Source: Deltaproteobacteria bacterium (lineage in GTDB: Bacteria > Desulfobacterota > DSM-4660 > Desulfatiglandales > Desulfatiglandaceae). From it: 64,000 nucleotides of DNA. Positions 1 to 8,578 of this stretch are shown one piece after another. Where the stretch lies: positions 132,353 to 196,352 of the forward strand of contig JAFDIV010000003.1 in NCBI GenBank assembly GCA_019307815.1, given 5' to 3'. Positions within the stretch are counted from its first letter, which is position 1. Every line of letters starts with the position of its first letter. Position numbers and translations under genes: made by a program. The notes under the pieces were generated by a model, which did not search any database, was not told the DNA's origin, and saw only the letters and a program-made list of their open reading frames with translations.

Positions 1-1506
1 GCCTCAGGTGATGTGGGCGTTTGTCTGGTGACATCTGGACCGGGTGCTACCAATACAGTAACAGGTATTGCCTGTGCCTATATGGATTCCATACCTGTGG
101 TGGTTTTTACGGGTCAGGTCCCCACGGCCCTTATCGGAAATGATGCATTCCAAGAAGTGGATATTGTGGGTATCACACGGCCGTGTACCAAGCACAATTA
201 CCTTGTAACTAGGATAGAAGATTTGCCCAGAGTAATCAAAGAGGCCTTTTATTTGGCCCGCTCAGGAAGGCCCGGTCCTGTGCTGGTGGACTTACCTAAA
301 GACCTAATGAAAAAGACCATGCCGTACTGTGCTAGTGAGTTTGTAAAGCTCCGTTCATACCAACCTACCTATAGGCCAAATATGAAACAGCTTCGCAAAG
401 TAGTGGATCTTATAAAGAAGGCCAAGAGACCCATGATTTTGGCAGGTGGAGGTGTGGTTTTGTCAAGGGCCTCTCGGGAATTGACAGAGCTTGCTACACG
501 TATTTCAGCGCCAGTGACCACTACGCTCATGGGGCTGGGGGTCTTCTCTGCGAGCCATGAGCGCCTTTGGCTGGGGATGATCGGTATGCATGGTACATAT
601 CGTGCTAATATGTGTACGGGTGCCTGCGATCTTATTATAGCAATCGGAGTACGATTTGACGATCGAGTAACAGGGAAGACAGATGCCTTTGCAAAGCAGG
701 CCAAGATAGTCCATATTGACATTGATCCCACCTCGATCCGTAAGAATGTCCCTGTGACCATCCCGGTGGTGGGCGATTGCAAGGCCACCCTACAACTTCT
801 GAATAGATTGTTGAAAGAAGAAAACCTGAGTTGGGATGAGTCATCAAGAGAGGAATGGCTCTGTCAGATTGAGGAGTGGAAGGCCACCAGGCCCCTCGCC
901 TACAAACAGGGGGAACGAATCAAACCCCAATATGTTATTGAGAAACTCTATGAACTGACGGAGGGCAAGGCAATTATTACTACGGAGGTGGGTCAAAATC
1001 AGATGTGGGCGGCCCAATACTATCATTTTGATGAGCCCAACAGCTTTGTTACCTCCGGTGGACTGGGCTGTATGGGATTTGGTCTGCCTGCTGCCATTGG
1101 GGCCCAACTTGCTAGACCAGACAGGACCGTGGTGGATGTGGCAGGCGATGGTAGCATACAGATGAATATCCAGGAACTTGCCACAGCGGTCCAGTACAAT
1201 TTGCCCGTAAAGGTGCTTATTCTCAACAATGGGTATTTGGGCATGGTGAGGCAGTGGCAGGAATTGTTTTATGATAAATGTTATTCATCTACGTGTATGG
1301 AGCATGCCCCAGACTTTGTGAAACTGGCCGATGCATACGGTGCGGTTGGTCTACGGGCCACCCGGCCTGATGAAGTGGTTTCCGTGCTGGATAAGGGGCT
1401 TTCATTACCGAGACCAGTGGTTATGGATTTTTGGGTGGAGCCAGAAGAAAATGTATATCCCATGGTCCCTGCTGGCGCACCCATTACTGAGATGTTATTG
1501 GTGTGA
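1..1506 (+). CDS. ilvB: Acetolactate synthase large subunit, 5' end cut by window
   Basis: ThDP-dependent enzyme that condenses two pyruvates to acetolactate (or pyruvate with 2-oxobutyrate), the first common step of valine, leucine and isoleucine synthesis. The frame is open from base 1 and reads straight into the conserved motif [12 protein letters not shown], so the real start lies upstream of the window; an ATG at 13 is internal. The central FAD/Rossmann-like domain and the C-terminal ThDP domain are complete; the ThDP/Mg motif GDGSIQMN...LNN lies about 120 residues before the end. The product is the catalytic partner of the regulatory subunit encoded from 1806. The 299-nt gap between them is unusually long for ilvB-ilvN. 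Identity is secure from motifs and operon context. Confidence 0.96.
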   Translation, partial: ASGDVGVCLVTSGPGATNTVTGIACAYMDSIPVVVFTGQVPTALIGNDAFQEVDIVGITRPCTKHNYLVTRIEDLPRVIKEAFYLARSGRPGPVLVDLPKDLMKKTMPYCASEFVKLRSYQPTYRPNMKQLRKVVDLIKKAKRPMILAGGGVVLSRASRELTELATRISAPVTTTLMGLGVFSASHERLWLGMIGMHGTYRANMCTGACDLIIAIGVRFDDRVTGKTDAFAKQAKIVHIDIDPTSIRKNVPVTIPVVGDCKATLQLLNRLLKEENLSWDESSREEWLCQIEEWKATRPLAYKQGERIKPQYVIEKLYELTEGKAIITTEVGQNQMWAAQYYHFDEPNSFVTSGGLGCMGFGLPAAIGAQLARPDRTVVDVAGDGSIQMNIQELATAVQYNLPVKVLILNNGYLGMVRQWQELFYDKCYSSTCMEHAPDFVKLADAYGAVGLRATRPDEVVSVLDKGLSLPRPVVMDFWVEPEENVYPMVPAGAPITEMLLV

Positions 1507-1805
1507 AGCAAGGCCAAAGGCAGAAGGTAAGAGGCCAAAGGATAAAGGACCTTCCAGTTGAGCGGGACTTCTCCCCCTTGCCAGGGATGGGTTTGCCTGC
1601 CACAGGTTTTAGGCGGGTAAGCCCACCTTAGGTGGGAAATTAGCGGAGGGAATGTCGCCTTGGTCGGAGTTGAAAGCTACTGAAATTCGCTGTTGATTTT
1701 ATGAATCGCTGGGAAGCGAGGCGCCCCTGCCTGGCGACTGCCAGACCATTCCCCCCTGCCGGACGGGCAGGTTGCTGAGGGCTATACGGAGGAATATACA
1801 CACTT
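1507..1805 (+). other. Structured spacer between ilvB and ilvN
   Basis: A 299-nt gap with no convincing ORF. It starts with six 7-nt repeats (1511-1552). It then contains two clear hairpins: CCCACC-tta-GGTGGG at 1622-1636, and CCTGCC paired with GGCAGG at 1755-1760/1766-1771. A Shine-Dalgarno-like ACGGAGGAA precedes ilvN. No promoter of good quality was seen, so ilvN is probably co-transcribed with ilvB through this region. Whether the hairpins regulate the ilvB:ilvN ratio is open. Confidence 0.5.
1511..1552. repeat. Heptad repeat A (AGGNNNN x6)
   Basis: Six consecutive 7-nt units, each beginning AGG (aggccaa, aggcaga, aggtaag, aggccaa, aggataa, aggacct), directly after the ilvB stop codon. 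The period is exact with no indels. It belongs to the set of 7-nt-periodic intergenic repeats found elsewhere in this window. Confidence 0.75.
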
Positions 1806-2327
1806 ATGTCGAAGCAAGAAGAACAACGTCACATCTTATCCCTGATTGTAGATAATGAGCCCGGGGTACTGGCCAGGATAGCGGGATTGTTCAGCGGCCG
1901 AGGGTTCAATATTGAGAGTCTGTGTGTGGCCGAGACCATTGATCCCAAGGTTTCCAGAATTACTCTGGTCACTCGGGGAAATATGGCCATCATCGAACAG
2001 ATCAAGAAACAATTGAACAAGCTCATTAATGTGATCAAGGTCCGTGACTTTACCGGGACCCCTTGTGTGCAGAGGGAACTCCTTTTGATCCGGGTAAAGG
2101 CGGAGCCAGATAAGCGTGCAGAAATTCTTCGCATGGTGGATATCTTCAGGGCCAGGGTGGTGGATGTGGGAAGCTCATCATATACCATTGAGGTGACTGG
2201 TGATGAAGGAAAGGTCACCGCTTTCCTCAATCTCCTACGGCCAATGGGAATTCAAGAAGTAGCAAGGACTGGTGCCATTGCCATGGCACGTGACAGTTCC
2301 AAGGAGGTTAAAAATGGCAAACATTGA
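1806..2327 (+). CDS. ilvN: Acetolactate synthase small (regulatory) subunit
   Basis: Regulatory subunit of acetohydroxyacid synthase; it activates the large subunit and confers feedback inhibition by branched-chain amino acids. The 173-residue protein has an N-terminal ACT domain starting at residue 9 with the family motif NEPGVLARIAGLFSGRGFNI, followed by the C-terminal second ACT-like domain (about 80-160). Length is typical of the IlvH/IlvN long form. The start ATG follows GGAGGAA with good spacing. The 3' end overlaps ilvC by 14 bp, so the two are probably translationally coupled. The symbol ilvN is used here; ilvH would be equally valid. Confidence 0.95.
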   Translation: MSKQEEQRHILSLIVDNEPGVLARIAGLFSGRGFNIESLCVAETIDPKVSRITLVTRGNMAIIEQIKKQLNKLINVIKVRDFTGTPCVQRELLLIRVKAEPDKRAEILRMVDIFRARVVDVGSSSYTIEVTGDEGKVTAFLNLLRPMGIQEVARTGAIAMARDSSKEVKNGKH

Positions 2328-3372
2328 TTTTGGTGGAGTGGTGGAACAAGTGGTTACTGCTGAGGAGTTGACCTTGCAGCAGGCCAAGGAGATTCTGAAG
2401 GATGAGACCGTAGCTGTGCTGGGCTATGGGGTCCAGGGCCCAGGACAGGCATTAAACATGCGCGACAATGGAATACAGGTTATTGTGGGCCAGCGACAAG
2501 GAAGCCAATCATGGGATAGGGCTGTTAAAGATGGCTTTGAACCGGGCAAGACCTTGTTTCCTCTAGAAGAGGCGGCACGGCGTGGCACCATTATACAGTA
2601 TCTGGTCTCTGACGCTGGACAGGTGGCCACATGGCCTGCTATCAAGGCCTGTCTTGATCAGGGCAATGCCCTTTGTTTTTCCCATGGCTTTTCCATCGTG
2701 TATAAAGATCAAACAGGTGTGACACCTCCTGGCAATGTGGACGTAATTATGGTGGCCCCAAAAGGCTCGGGTAGGACCGTCCGCAGCAACTTTCTTAATG
2801 GCAGTGGCATCAATTCAAGCTATGCGGTATATCAGGACTATACGGGGAAGGCAGAGGAGCGGGTCCTGGCCTTGGGCATTGCCATAGGATCGGGCTATCT
2901 ATTTCCAACAACCTTTGAAAAAGAGGTATACAGCGATCTAGTAGGGGAGCGAGGTGTGTTGATGGGGGCCCTTGCCGGTATTATGGAGGCCCAGTATGCA
3001 TTGCTGAGGCAGAGAGGCCATAGCCCTAGTGAGGCCTTTAATGAGACTGTGGAAGAGCTGACCCAGAGCTTGATCAGGTTGGTAGCAGAAAATGGAATGG
3101 ACTGGATGTTTGCCAATTGCAGTACCACGGCACAAAGGGGGGCGCTGGACTGGCGGCACAGATTTCGGGAGGCGGTCAGGCCGGTATTCGAGGAATTATA
3201 TGAGAGTGTAGTTTCCGGTAAAGAGACGCGAATCGTGTTGGAAGCCAACAGTGCCCCGGATTATCGGGACCGCCTGGAGAAGGAGTTGGCCGAGATGCGC
3301 AACTCTGAAATGTGGCGTGCTGGAGCAGCAGTACGTGCCCTGAGGCCGGAGAATAGGAAGAAAGGGAGATAG
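2314..3372 (+). CDS. ilvC: Ketol-acid reductoisomerase, fungal/Bacteroidetes-like form
   Basis: NADPH- or NADH-dependent isomeroreductase converting acetolactate to 2,3-dihydroxyisovalerate. The start is ATG 2314, placed 6 nt after AAGGAGG; an earlier in-frame ATG at 2272 lies inside ilvN and is not needed. At 352 residues it is longer than the usual bacterial class I enzyme. Its sequence resembles the yeast Ilv5 type as I remember it: GYGVQGPGQALNMRDNG near residue 38, then VDVIMVAPKGSGRTVRSNF, GERGVLMG, GHSPSEAFNETVEE and CSTTARRG-like CSTTAQRG. It is the third gene of the ilvBNC operon. Function is secure; the subclass is from memory of yeast-type sequences. Confidence 0.95.
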   Translation: MANIDFGGVVEQVVTAEELTLQQAKEILKDETVAVLGYGVQGPGQALNMRDNGIQVIVGQRQGSQSWDRAVKDGFEPGKTLFPLEEAARRGTIIQYLVSDAGQVATWPAIKACLDQGNALCFSHGFSIVYKDQTGVTPPGNVDVIMVAPKGSGRTVRSNFLNGSGINSSYAVYQDYTGKAEERVLALGIAIGSGYLFPTTFEKEVYSDLVGERGVLMGALAGIMEAQYALLRQRGHSPSEAFNETVEELTQSLIRLVAENGMDWMFANCSTTAQRGALDWRHRFREAVRPVFEELYESVVSGKETRIVLEANSAPDYRDRLEKELAEMRNSEMWRAGAAVRALRPENRKKGR

Positions 3373-3479
3373 AACATAGAATTATGAATCTTGAATTATG
3401 AATGTTGACCCATCTTCCCTCAGTCGCTCCTGCCCAGCAGAGGCAAGCTGAGTGCTGACCACTGATAGCTGATAGCTTA
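3370..3479. repeat. Heptad repeat B (two blocks)
   Basis: Two blocks in the ilvC-leuB spacer. Block 1 (3370-3411) has six 7-nt units of the form NNGANNN, e.g. atgaatc, ttgaatt, atgaatg. Block 2 (3445-3479) has five units of the form NNNCTGA or close to it, e.g. aagctga, gtgctga, tagctga. The phase is exact inside each block although the unit sequence differs. Confidence 0.75.
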
Positions 3480-3504
3480 ATAATGACGAAAGGAAGGGTT
3501 GTAT

Positions 3505-4578
3505 ATGAACTATAATATTGCGGTTATTCCCGGAGACGGGACAGGACCGGAAGTGACGACCGAGGCAGTAAAGGTACTTCATGCAGTGGGGAAAAGCCAC
3601 AACATTTCTTTTGAATTTACCCACTATGATCTAGGTGGAGAAAGATACCTCAAGACCGGGGAACTGATATCTGACAATATCATCGAAGAATTGAGGCAGA
3701 CTCATTGTATTTTGCTGGGGGCTATTGGACACCCTGAAGTGAGACCGGGTATCTTGGAGCAGGGAATACTTCTAAGGCTACGTTTTGCTCTTGACCTTTA
3801 CATTAATTTGCGCCCTGTGATTTTGCTTCCTGGAGTTTACACGCCTTTAAAGGATAAGGGACCGCAAGACATTGACTTCGTGGTGATCAGAGAGAACAGT
3901 GAGGGAGCATACGTGGGAAGCGGGGGATTCTTTAAAAAAGGTACTCCGGATGAGATTGCGGTGCAGGAATCAATAAATACCCGTAAGGGCGTGGAACGTT
4001 GCATCAGGTACGCATTTGATTATTGTATGAAGCGGGATAAAAAACGCCATGTCACCCTGTGTGCCAAAACAAATGTGCTGACGTACGAGTCAGACCTGTG
4101 GTACAGGGTATTTCAAGAGGTGGCTCAGGAATACCCGGATATCTCCACTGATTACCAGCATGTGGATGCCCTTTGCATGTGGATGATCAAGAGTCCTGAA
4201 CGCTATGATGTTATTGTCACCAATAATATGTTCGGAGACATCATCACTGATATCGGGGCCATTATCCAAGGGGGACTTGGTATTGCTGCAGGGGGAAATA
4301 TCCACCCCGGCGGCCCTGCCATGTTTGAACCCATTGGGGGGTCTGCTCCGAAATATACTGGGCTGGGAAAGATAAACCCCATGGCTGCTATATATGCGGC
4401 CCAGATGATGTTGGAATACCTGGGCGAAATCCGGGCAGCAGAAGATTTGTTTCAGGCCATAGCCGCAGTGGTTAGGGACGACTTGGAATCCCTTGAGGCC
4501 GGGAAAATGGGATATACCACGGCGGAGGTGGGGGATCTAGTGGTTAATAAGCTGGAAGGCAGCGCCTCGCGTAGCTAG
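3505..4578 (+). CDS. leuB: 3-isopropylmalate dehydrogenase
   Basis: Beta-decarboxylating dehydrogenase family; the likely reaction is oxidation of 3-isopropylmalate in leucine synthesis. Start is ATG 3505, about 8 nt after AAGGAAGG; a TTG two codons upstream (3499) is too close to the ribosome site. Visible motifs in the 357-residue protein are IPGDGTGPEV near the N-terminus, VVIRENSEGAYVG, the TNVL segment, and the Mg/substrate signature NNMFGDIITDIGAIIQGGLG. The family also contains isocitrate, tartrate and homoisocitrate dehydrogenases, which are hard to separate by eye. Position after ilvBNC favours leuB. leuA, leuC and leuD are not in the window. Confidence 0.85.
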   Translation: MNYNIAVIPGDGTGPEVTTEAVKVLHAVGKSHNISFEFTHYDLGGERYLKTGELISDNIIEELRQTHCILLGAIGHPEVRPGILEQGILLRLRFALDLYINLRPVILLPGVYTPLKDKGPQDIDFVVIRENSEGAYVGSGGFFKKGTPDEIAVQESINTRKGVERCIRYAFDYCMKRDKKRHVTLCAKTNVLTYESDLWYRVFQEVAQEYPDISTDYQHVDALCMWMIKSPERYDVIVTNNMFGDIITDIGAIIQGGLGIAAGGNIHPGGPAMFEPIGGSAPKYTGLGKINPMAAIYAAQMMLEYLGEIRAAEDLFQAIAAVVRDDLESLEAGKMGYTTAEVGDLVVNKLEGSASRS

Positions 4579-4621
4579 AAGTTAGGAGCGTTCTACTACG
4601 TGGAACCTGAGGAGGATAGGG

Positions 4622-4756
4622 AGGAGCCAGAAGACAGTAGTCAGGAGGAAGGATCAGGGATAAAGGAGAGATGTCCTTTAACCTTAAGCCCTTAGCCTCA
4701 GGCCTTTAGCCTCCGCCCTGCAGGCGGCAAACGGTCAACGGTCAACAGTAAACGGA
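4622..4756. repeat. Heptad repeat C (three blocks with hairpin)
   Basis: Block 1, 4622-4670: seven units mostly beginning AGG or AGA. Block 2, 4676-4724: seven units of CTTTAGC type (cttaagc, ccttagc, ctcaggc, ctttagc). Block 3, 4729-4756: four units of AAACGGT type. Blocks 1 and 2 meet at a hairpin, TAAAGGA (4661-4667) pairing with TCCTTTA around a 6-nt loop. It is the largest of the heptad loci and fills the gap between leuB and the methyltransferase. Confidence 0.75.
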
Positions 4757-4773
4757 GTTAAGGAAACGGGTTC

Positions 4774-5376
4774 GTGCATACTGCAAACCATGGCACTCCA
4801 GATCGACGCTGGTCCAAGATACTCGGGGAGTATCTGTCTCGCTTTGGTATTGTGGTTCCCGAATCTCCTGCTGTGCTTGATATTGGATGCGGCAACAATG
4901 CCATATGGAACTATCTGGCTTTGATCAGCTACCTGTCTGAGCGGGCTTTAGGTTTTCCCCAGTATGTTGGGGTGGACATGTATGAAGAGGCCTTCAGTAA
5001 GGCCAGGGAAGGATTGGAAGGACTTGCCACCTTCATTGCTTGTGATGCACGAGAATTGAGCCGGCATGTGGAAGGGCCTTTTCACTTGATATTGTGCCAG
5101 CACCCTCCGTTGACCACTTCTAAAGAAGGTCCGCGCATATGGCAGGCCGTGTTTGAAGAGGCAGCAAGGGTCCTAGATCCGGAAGGGTGTTTTGTCCTTA
5201 CGAGTTTTTGGGTCAACGACCATATTCCTGCTCAAGTGGCCGTACAAAAGGCTGGATTGGAAATCCTTTACAGCGGGAAAAATGCATATCCCGGAAAGAT
5301 CTTTGACAAAGGTAGTGATGGTGAGGACCTCCAGTATGACAAATACATTCTTTTGGCAAGAAAACCCCGATCCTAA
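4774..5376 (+). CDS. Class I SAM-dependent methyltransferase, substrate unknown
   Basis: A 200-residue protein with the Rossmann-type methyltransferase core: motif I VLDIGCGNNAIWNY at about 39-52, an acidic loop VGVDMYEEAF, the aspartate after strand 4 in FIACDAREL, and FHLILCQHPPLTTS around strand 4-5 where some families carry an NPPY-like motif. The start is GTG 4774 after AAGG; no in-frame ATG is available. The HPP replacement of NPP could suggest an N-methyltransferase relative, but the substrate cannot be named. It stands alone between heptad repeats and the nitrilase-family gene. Confidence 0.7.
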   Translation: MHTANHGTPDRRWSKILGEYLSRFGIVVPESPAVLDIGCGNNAIWNYLALISYLSERALGFPQYVGVDMYEEAFSKAREGLEGLATFIACDARELSRHVEGPFHLILCQHPPLTTSKEGPRIWQAVFEEAARVLDPEGCFVLTSFWVNDHIPAQVAVQKAGLEILYSGKNAYPGKIFDKGSDGEDLQYDKYILLARKPRS

Positions 5377-5410
5377 CCTACCTCTATGGGGTCCATGTTT
5401 CCCTCTTCAA

Positions 5411-5459
5411 CTCCTGTCTCCTGATTTTTGAAAATCGTGCTATTTGGATTTTGGTATTT
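5411..5459. repeat. Heptad repeat D
   Basis: Short degenerate copy: three units gctattt, ggatttt, ggtattt at 5439-5459, preceded by two units of CTCCTGT/CTCCTGA type. It resembles the right half of repeat G near 41.2 kb. Confidence 0.55.
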
Positions 5460-5584
5460 ACCCACCGTGAATTTTGGGGGGGATTCGTTTCACTTTGAGC
5501 TTTGACTTCGGGCATTAACACAATTGCCCTTTTTTGCCTTGTTGGCTATAGTAGCCATGGATATAGACTTTAGAGGGATCCACC

Positions 5585-6406
5585 ATGCGAGATATCACTG
5601 TGGCAGCCGTGTGTATGCATTCTGAGCCGGGCCGTGTTGAGGAAAACCTCGCTCATATGGAGCTTTTTGCCTCAGAGGCGGTTTCCAGGGGTGCAGAGAT
5701 GATTTGCTTCCCCGAGCTTTGCATCTCTGGTTATGTCCTAAATGAGCCTCACTCCCTTTACGGTCCAGGTGATTCTCAGAACATTATTGCACGGATCGTG
5801 GATATGGCTGCGACCCATGAGGTGGTTATTATGGCTGGCATGGTGGAAATTTTGAGCAGGGGAAAACCTTATATCTCCCATATTGTATCAGGACCAAAAG
5901 GAATGCTTGGAGTATATCGGAAAACACATTTGTCGCCCATTGAAAAGGGTGTGTTTCAAGCGGGAGCAGAGATCGGCATCTTTCGATACAAGAATGTGGC
6001 CTTTGGGATTCAGCTTTGTTACGAGGCCCATTTTCCCGAGATAAGCACCTTGATGGCCCTCAAGGAGGCAGAAATCATATTTATGCCTCATGCCTCTCCT
6101 CGTGGCACGCCTCAAGAAAAACTTGACAGCTGGCTCAGGCACTTAAGGAGCAGGGCCTTTGACAATGCGCTATATGTAGTAGCATGCAATCAGGTAGGTC
6201 AGACAAGTGAGGGATATCAGTTCCCCGGAGTGGCTGTAGTTGTTGATCCATCAGGGCTGATCATTAGCCAAAGAATGCGAGTGGATGAAGGAATGGTAGT
6301 AGCAACACTAAAAGCTAATCGACTAGAAGAAATAAGGACCCACCAAATGAGGTATTTCCTCCCTAACCGTCGCCCAGAACTCTACCGAGCCCTTATTGGG
6401 GGATAA
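5585..6406 (+). CDS. Carbon-nitrogen hydrolase (nitrilase superfamily)
   Basis: Cytosolic amidase-like enzyme acting on a carbon-nitrogen bond other than a peptide bond. All three catalytic residues are in place in the 273-residue protein: Glu44 in ICFPELCISGY, Lys113 in VYRKTHLSP and Cys145 in FGIQLCYEAHFPE. Length is normal for the family. The substrate cannot be deduced; members include N-carbamoylputrescine amidase, omega-amidase and NAD synthetase-type amidases. The start ATG 5585 follows a weak GAGGGATCCACC. It is convergent with dsrC, and a leftward terminator for dsrC lies between them. Confidence 0.85.
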   Translation: MRDITVAAVCMHSEPGRVEENLAHMELFASEAVSRGAEMICFPELCISGYVLNEPHSLYGPGDSQNIIARIVDMAATHEVVIMAGMVEILSRGKPYISHIVSGPKGMLGVYRKTHLSPIEKGVFQAGAEIGIFRYKNVAFGIQLCYEAHFPEISTLMALKEAEIIFMPHASPRGTPQEKLDSWLRHLRSRAFDNALYVVACNQVGQTSEGYQFPGVAVVVDPSGLIISQRMRVDEGMVVATLKANRLEEIRTHQMRYFLPNRRPELYRALIGG

Positions 6407-6492
6407 TAAGGGGCTTAAACTTGCTCACAAGGTTTTGACCATGATACGTTGAAACTAGGCGGCAAAAACGTAGAAATCTCAGTGAAATAGAC

Positions 6493-6533
6493 AAAAAAAG
6501 AGCGCCGGACAAAGCTACACCTGCCAAGCGCTC
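6493..6533 (-). terminator. Rho-independent terminator of dsrC
   Basis: Read leftward: GAGCGC, a 22-nt loop, GCGCTC, then a run of seven T. Arms are at 6528-6533 and 6500-6505, with the T run complementary to 6493-6499. It lies 46 bp after the dsrC stop. Confidence 0.8.
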
Positions 6534-6578
6534 CTTAAGCTTCTAAAATTAACGGGCTTTTTAAGCCAGTTGGGTGTT

Positions 6579-6896
6579 TTAAACGCAGCCAGTTGGCTTG
6601 GGCAATCCCGCCATCTTGCAGGCTCCCTTACCAGGGCCGGAGGGGAATAGCTCATAGATTTTCTTGAGTTTGAAGCCTGTTACCTTGGAGAGAATCCTTA
6701 CCATTGGTGCGATCCCGTTCTTTTTATAGTAGTCCTGAAGCACATTGATTATCTTCCAGTGCTCATCTGTAAGCTCCTCAATTCCCTCGGTCTGTTTCAC
6801 GTGCCGGACCCATGCTTCATTCCAGTTCTTGAAATCATCAATGAACCCGTCTTCGTCAACGTTGAAGGTGTGGCCTTCGAATTCTACTGTTGGCAT
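6579..6896 (-). CDS. dsrC: DsrC, sulfur-carrier protein of dissimilatory sulfite reduction
   Basis: Small cytosolic protein that carries the sulfite-derived sulfur as a trisulfide between its two C-terminal cysteines and delivers it to the membrane DsrMKJOP complex. The 105-residue sequence is canonical: FEGHTFNVDEDGFI at the N-terminus, the GIAPMVRILSKVTG helix, and the flexible arm with Cys93 and the penultimate Cys104, eleven residues apart. Both redox cysteines being present separates it from TusE and RspA homologues. It is expressed from its own promoter and terminator, separated from dsrN by 101 bp. CCTCCTT at 6906-6912 is its ribosome site. Confidence 0.97.
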   Translation of the reverse strand: MPTVEFEGHTFNVDEDGFIDDFKNWNEAWVRHVKQTEGIEELTDEHWKIINVLQDYYKKNGIAPMVRILSKVTGFKLKKIYELFPSGPGKGACKMAGLPKPTGCV

Positions 6897-6960
6897 GATG
6901 TTTACCCTCCTTATGTTATTTTAGTGCGTGTTTTCTATGCCGAATTTATTTGAAATTGTA

Positions 6961-6989
6961 TTTATAAACAAAAGAATTCTTTTTGTCAA
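6961..6989 (-). promoter_or_regulatory. Promoter of dsrC
   Basis: Read leftward: TTGACA (6984-6989), 17-nt spacer, TATAAA (6961-6966), a near-consensus sigma-70 site. The spacer contains the perfect palindrome AAAAGAATTCTTTT. The expected leader is about 55-60 nt. The strength fits the high abundance of DsrC in sulfate reducers. Confidence 0.8.
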
Positions 6990-6997
6990 TTCTTCTT

Positions 6998-8416
6998 TTA
7001 CGGTGGCTTAGGAATTTTTCCTCTTCTTTTTGCTAGGTTTGCAACCCGAAGCATGCGAGTGGCCCAGCGGGGGTCCCCTGCAGCATGGATATGGGTATAA
7101 GTGGCCAAAAGATTTTTCTTACACAGGCCATCCTTTTGCCCTTCGATGCCGTTTCCTCGAATGACTCTAAATACATATTGTATATCTTTTTCACATTGTA
7201 TTACGGGCCGGGAGTAGTGAAATTCGTGCCCCTTTATTTTTTCCCCTTTAGCGTAATAGGGGTTGTCTTTGGTTACCTCCATAATAGTGTATCCATGGCC
7301 CTGGGGCCTTTTTTCCAACACGAATACTATGGGAACTGCGCCTACCATGGGGTATGATTTATCGCCCACAATAAGGGATTCACCCAAGAACATAAAACCC
7401 CCGCATTCTGCATAAACGGGCAGTCCATTTTCTATTTTTTGTTTAAGGTGGTTTCTAAGGCTTACATTCATGGCCAATGCCTCTGCCCGGGTCTCCGGGA
7501 ATCCCCCTCCAATGTAAAGGGCATCCACGGGTGGGAGCAAGGGGTCTTTCATGGTGTTGATCTCCACGAGTTTGGCCCCGAGACTTTTCAGCAACTCCAA
7601 ATTTTCCGGATAATAGAACCAGAACACACTGTCCAATATGACTCCTATTCGTGGGGAGGACTCCTGAACCTCCGTGGAGACTTTCTGTATAGGCTCACGG
7701 GTTTTATCATGATGCACCAGGGGAACTTGCTGGGCAATTTGCCCGATTTTGTCCAAGTCCAAGTTGTCCTTTACAATAGATATGGCCCACTGCACTGCCT
7801 TTTGGGCTACAGAGCTTTCGTGGTGGGGCACAAGCCCCATGTGTCTTTCGGGAAAGGGGTTAGTTTTTATTCGGGGTACCGATCCAACGACCGGTACGTT
7901 GCAGTAGTATTCGATAGCTTGGCGGATGAGATGCTCTTGTCGAGGCGTTGCCACACGATTGAGGATAATGCCTCCTATGTGGAGGCCTGGATCAAAAATC
8001 TGGCAACCTTTGACGAGCGCCGCGGTAGTACGGGTGGCCATGGTCGCATCTACAATAAGGAGCACTGGAGAGTCCAATAGTTTTGCAAGCTCTGCGGTAC
8101 TGGAAGTACCTTTCACATCCACACCATCAAACAGGCCTCGATTCCCCTCAATCACGCAGAGATCCACCCCCTGGGAATAGGTAATGAATAAGTCTAGGAT
8201 TTGCTTTTCGGTCATTAAAAAGGGATCCAGATTATGGCATGGGAGGCCGGAGGCGAATGACAGCCACCCTGCATCAATAAAATCTGGGCCTTTTTTGAAA
8301 GGCACTATTGTTTGTCCAGATTCGCGCCATAGTCCAAGGAGACCTACCGAAATAATGGTCTTGCCAGAGCCTCCTCTGAGCGCTGATATGGTAACCCGGG
8401 GTACAGGAAAAAACAT
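6998..8416 (-). CDS. dsrN: DsrN-type siroheme amidase (CbiA/CobB family)
   Basis: ATP- and glutamine-dependent amidase related to cobyrinate a,c-diamide synthase. Next to dsrAB this family is called DsrN and is thought to amidate siroheme to the siroheme-amide used by sulfite reductase. The 472-residue protein has an N-terminal ATPase domain with P-loop GGSGKT at 15-20, an ENRG-like EGNRGLFDG segment near 90-98, and a C-terminal glutaminase domain with nucleophile Cys338 in VYAECGGFMFLG. Start ATG 8416 follows GAGGGCAAGG. It diverges from dsrA and shares its control region. No other cobalamin genes are adjacent, which supports DsrN over CbiA. Confidence 0.9.
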   Translation of the reverse strand: MFFPVPRVTISALRGGSGKTIISVGLLGLWRESGQTIVPFKKGPDFIDAGWLSFASGLPCHNLDPFLMTEKQILDLFITYSQGVDLCVIEGNRGLFDGVDVKGTSSTAELAKLLDSPVLLIVDATMATRTTAALVKGCQIFDPGLHIGGIILNRVATPRQEHLIRQAIEYYCNVPVVGSVPRIKTNPFPERHMGLVPHHESSVAQKAVQWAISIVKDNLDLDKIGQIAQQVPLVHHDKTREPIQKVSTEVQESSPRIGVILDSVFWFYYPENLELLKSLGAKLVEINTMKDPLLPPVDALYIGGGFPETRAEALAMNVSLRNHLKQKIENGLPVYAECGGFMFLGESLIVGDKSYPMVGAVPIVFVLEKRPQGHGYTIMEVTKDNPYYAKGEKIKGHEFHYSRPVIQCEKDIQYVFRVIRGNGIEGQKDGLCKKNLLATYTHIHAAGDPRWATRMLRVANLAKRRGKIPKPP

Positions 8417-8497
8417 CCTTGCCCTCTAGAAAAGGAATAATAAATCTTCTGAAAGATAGAAGATCGGCCCAAAGTAATTTTGGGCTTACAAAAGGAG

Positions 8498-8526
8498 CAC
8501 ATAGTGCTTGCAATATCACTTGTCAA
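8498..8526 (-). promoter_or_regulatory. Promoter of dsrN
   Basis: Read leftward: TTGACA (8521-8526), 17-nt spacer, TATGTG (8498-8503). A 13-bp inverted repeat overlaps the -10, a position suited to a repressor. The leader to the dsrN start is about 75 nt. Confidence 0.65.
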
Positions 8527-8549
8527 CTGAAATTTGCCCGATTTTTTTA

Positions 8550-8578
8550 TTGACAAATGAAGCTCAATTTGATTATAA
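8550..8578 (+). promoter_or_regulatory. Promoter of dsrABD
   Basis: TTGACA (8550-8555), 17-nt spacer, TTATAA (8573-8578). The spacer contains a loose inverted repeat CAAAT...ATTTG. Predicted start near 8585 gives a long leader of about 230 nt before dsrA. Confidence 0.7.

Noticed and set aside
7439..8080. 213-codon frame antisense to dsrN
   Set aside because: The dsrN frame has intact P-loop and glutaminase motifs; the antisense frame has none.
6998..8416. Cobalamin synthesis gene cbiA as primary call
   Set aside because: No other cob/cbi gene in the window and direct divergence from dsrA point to DsrN.
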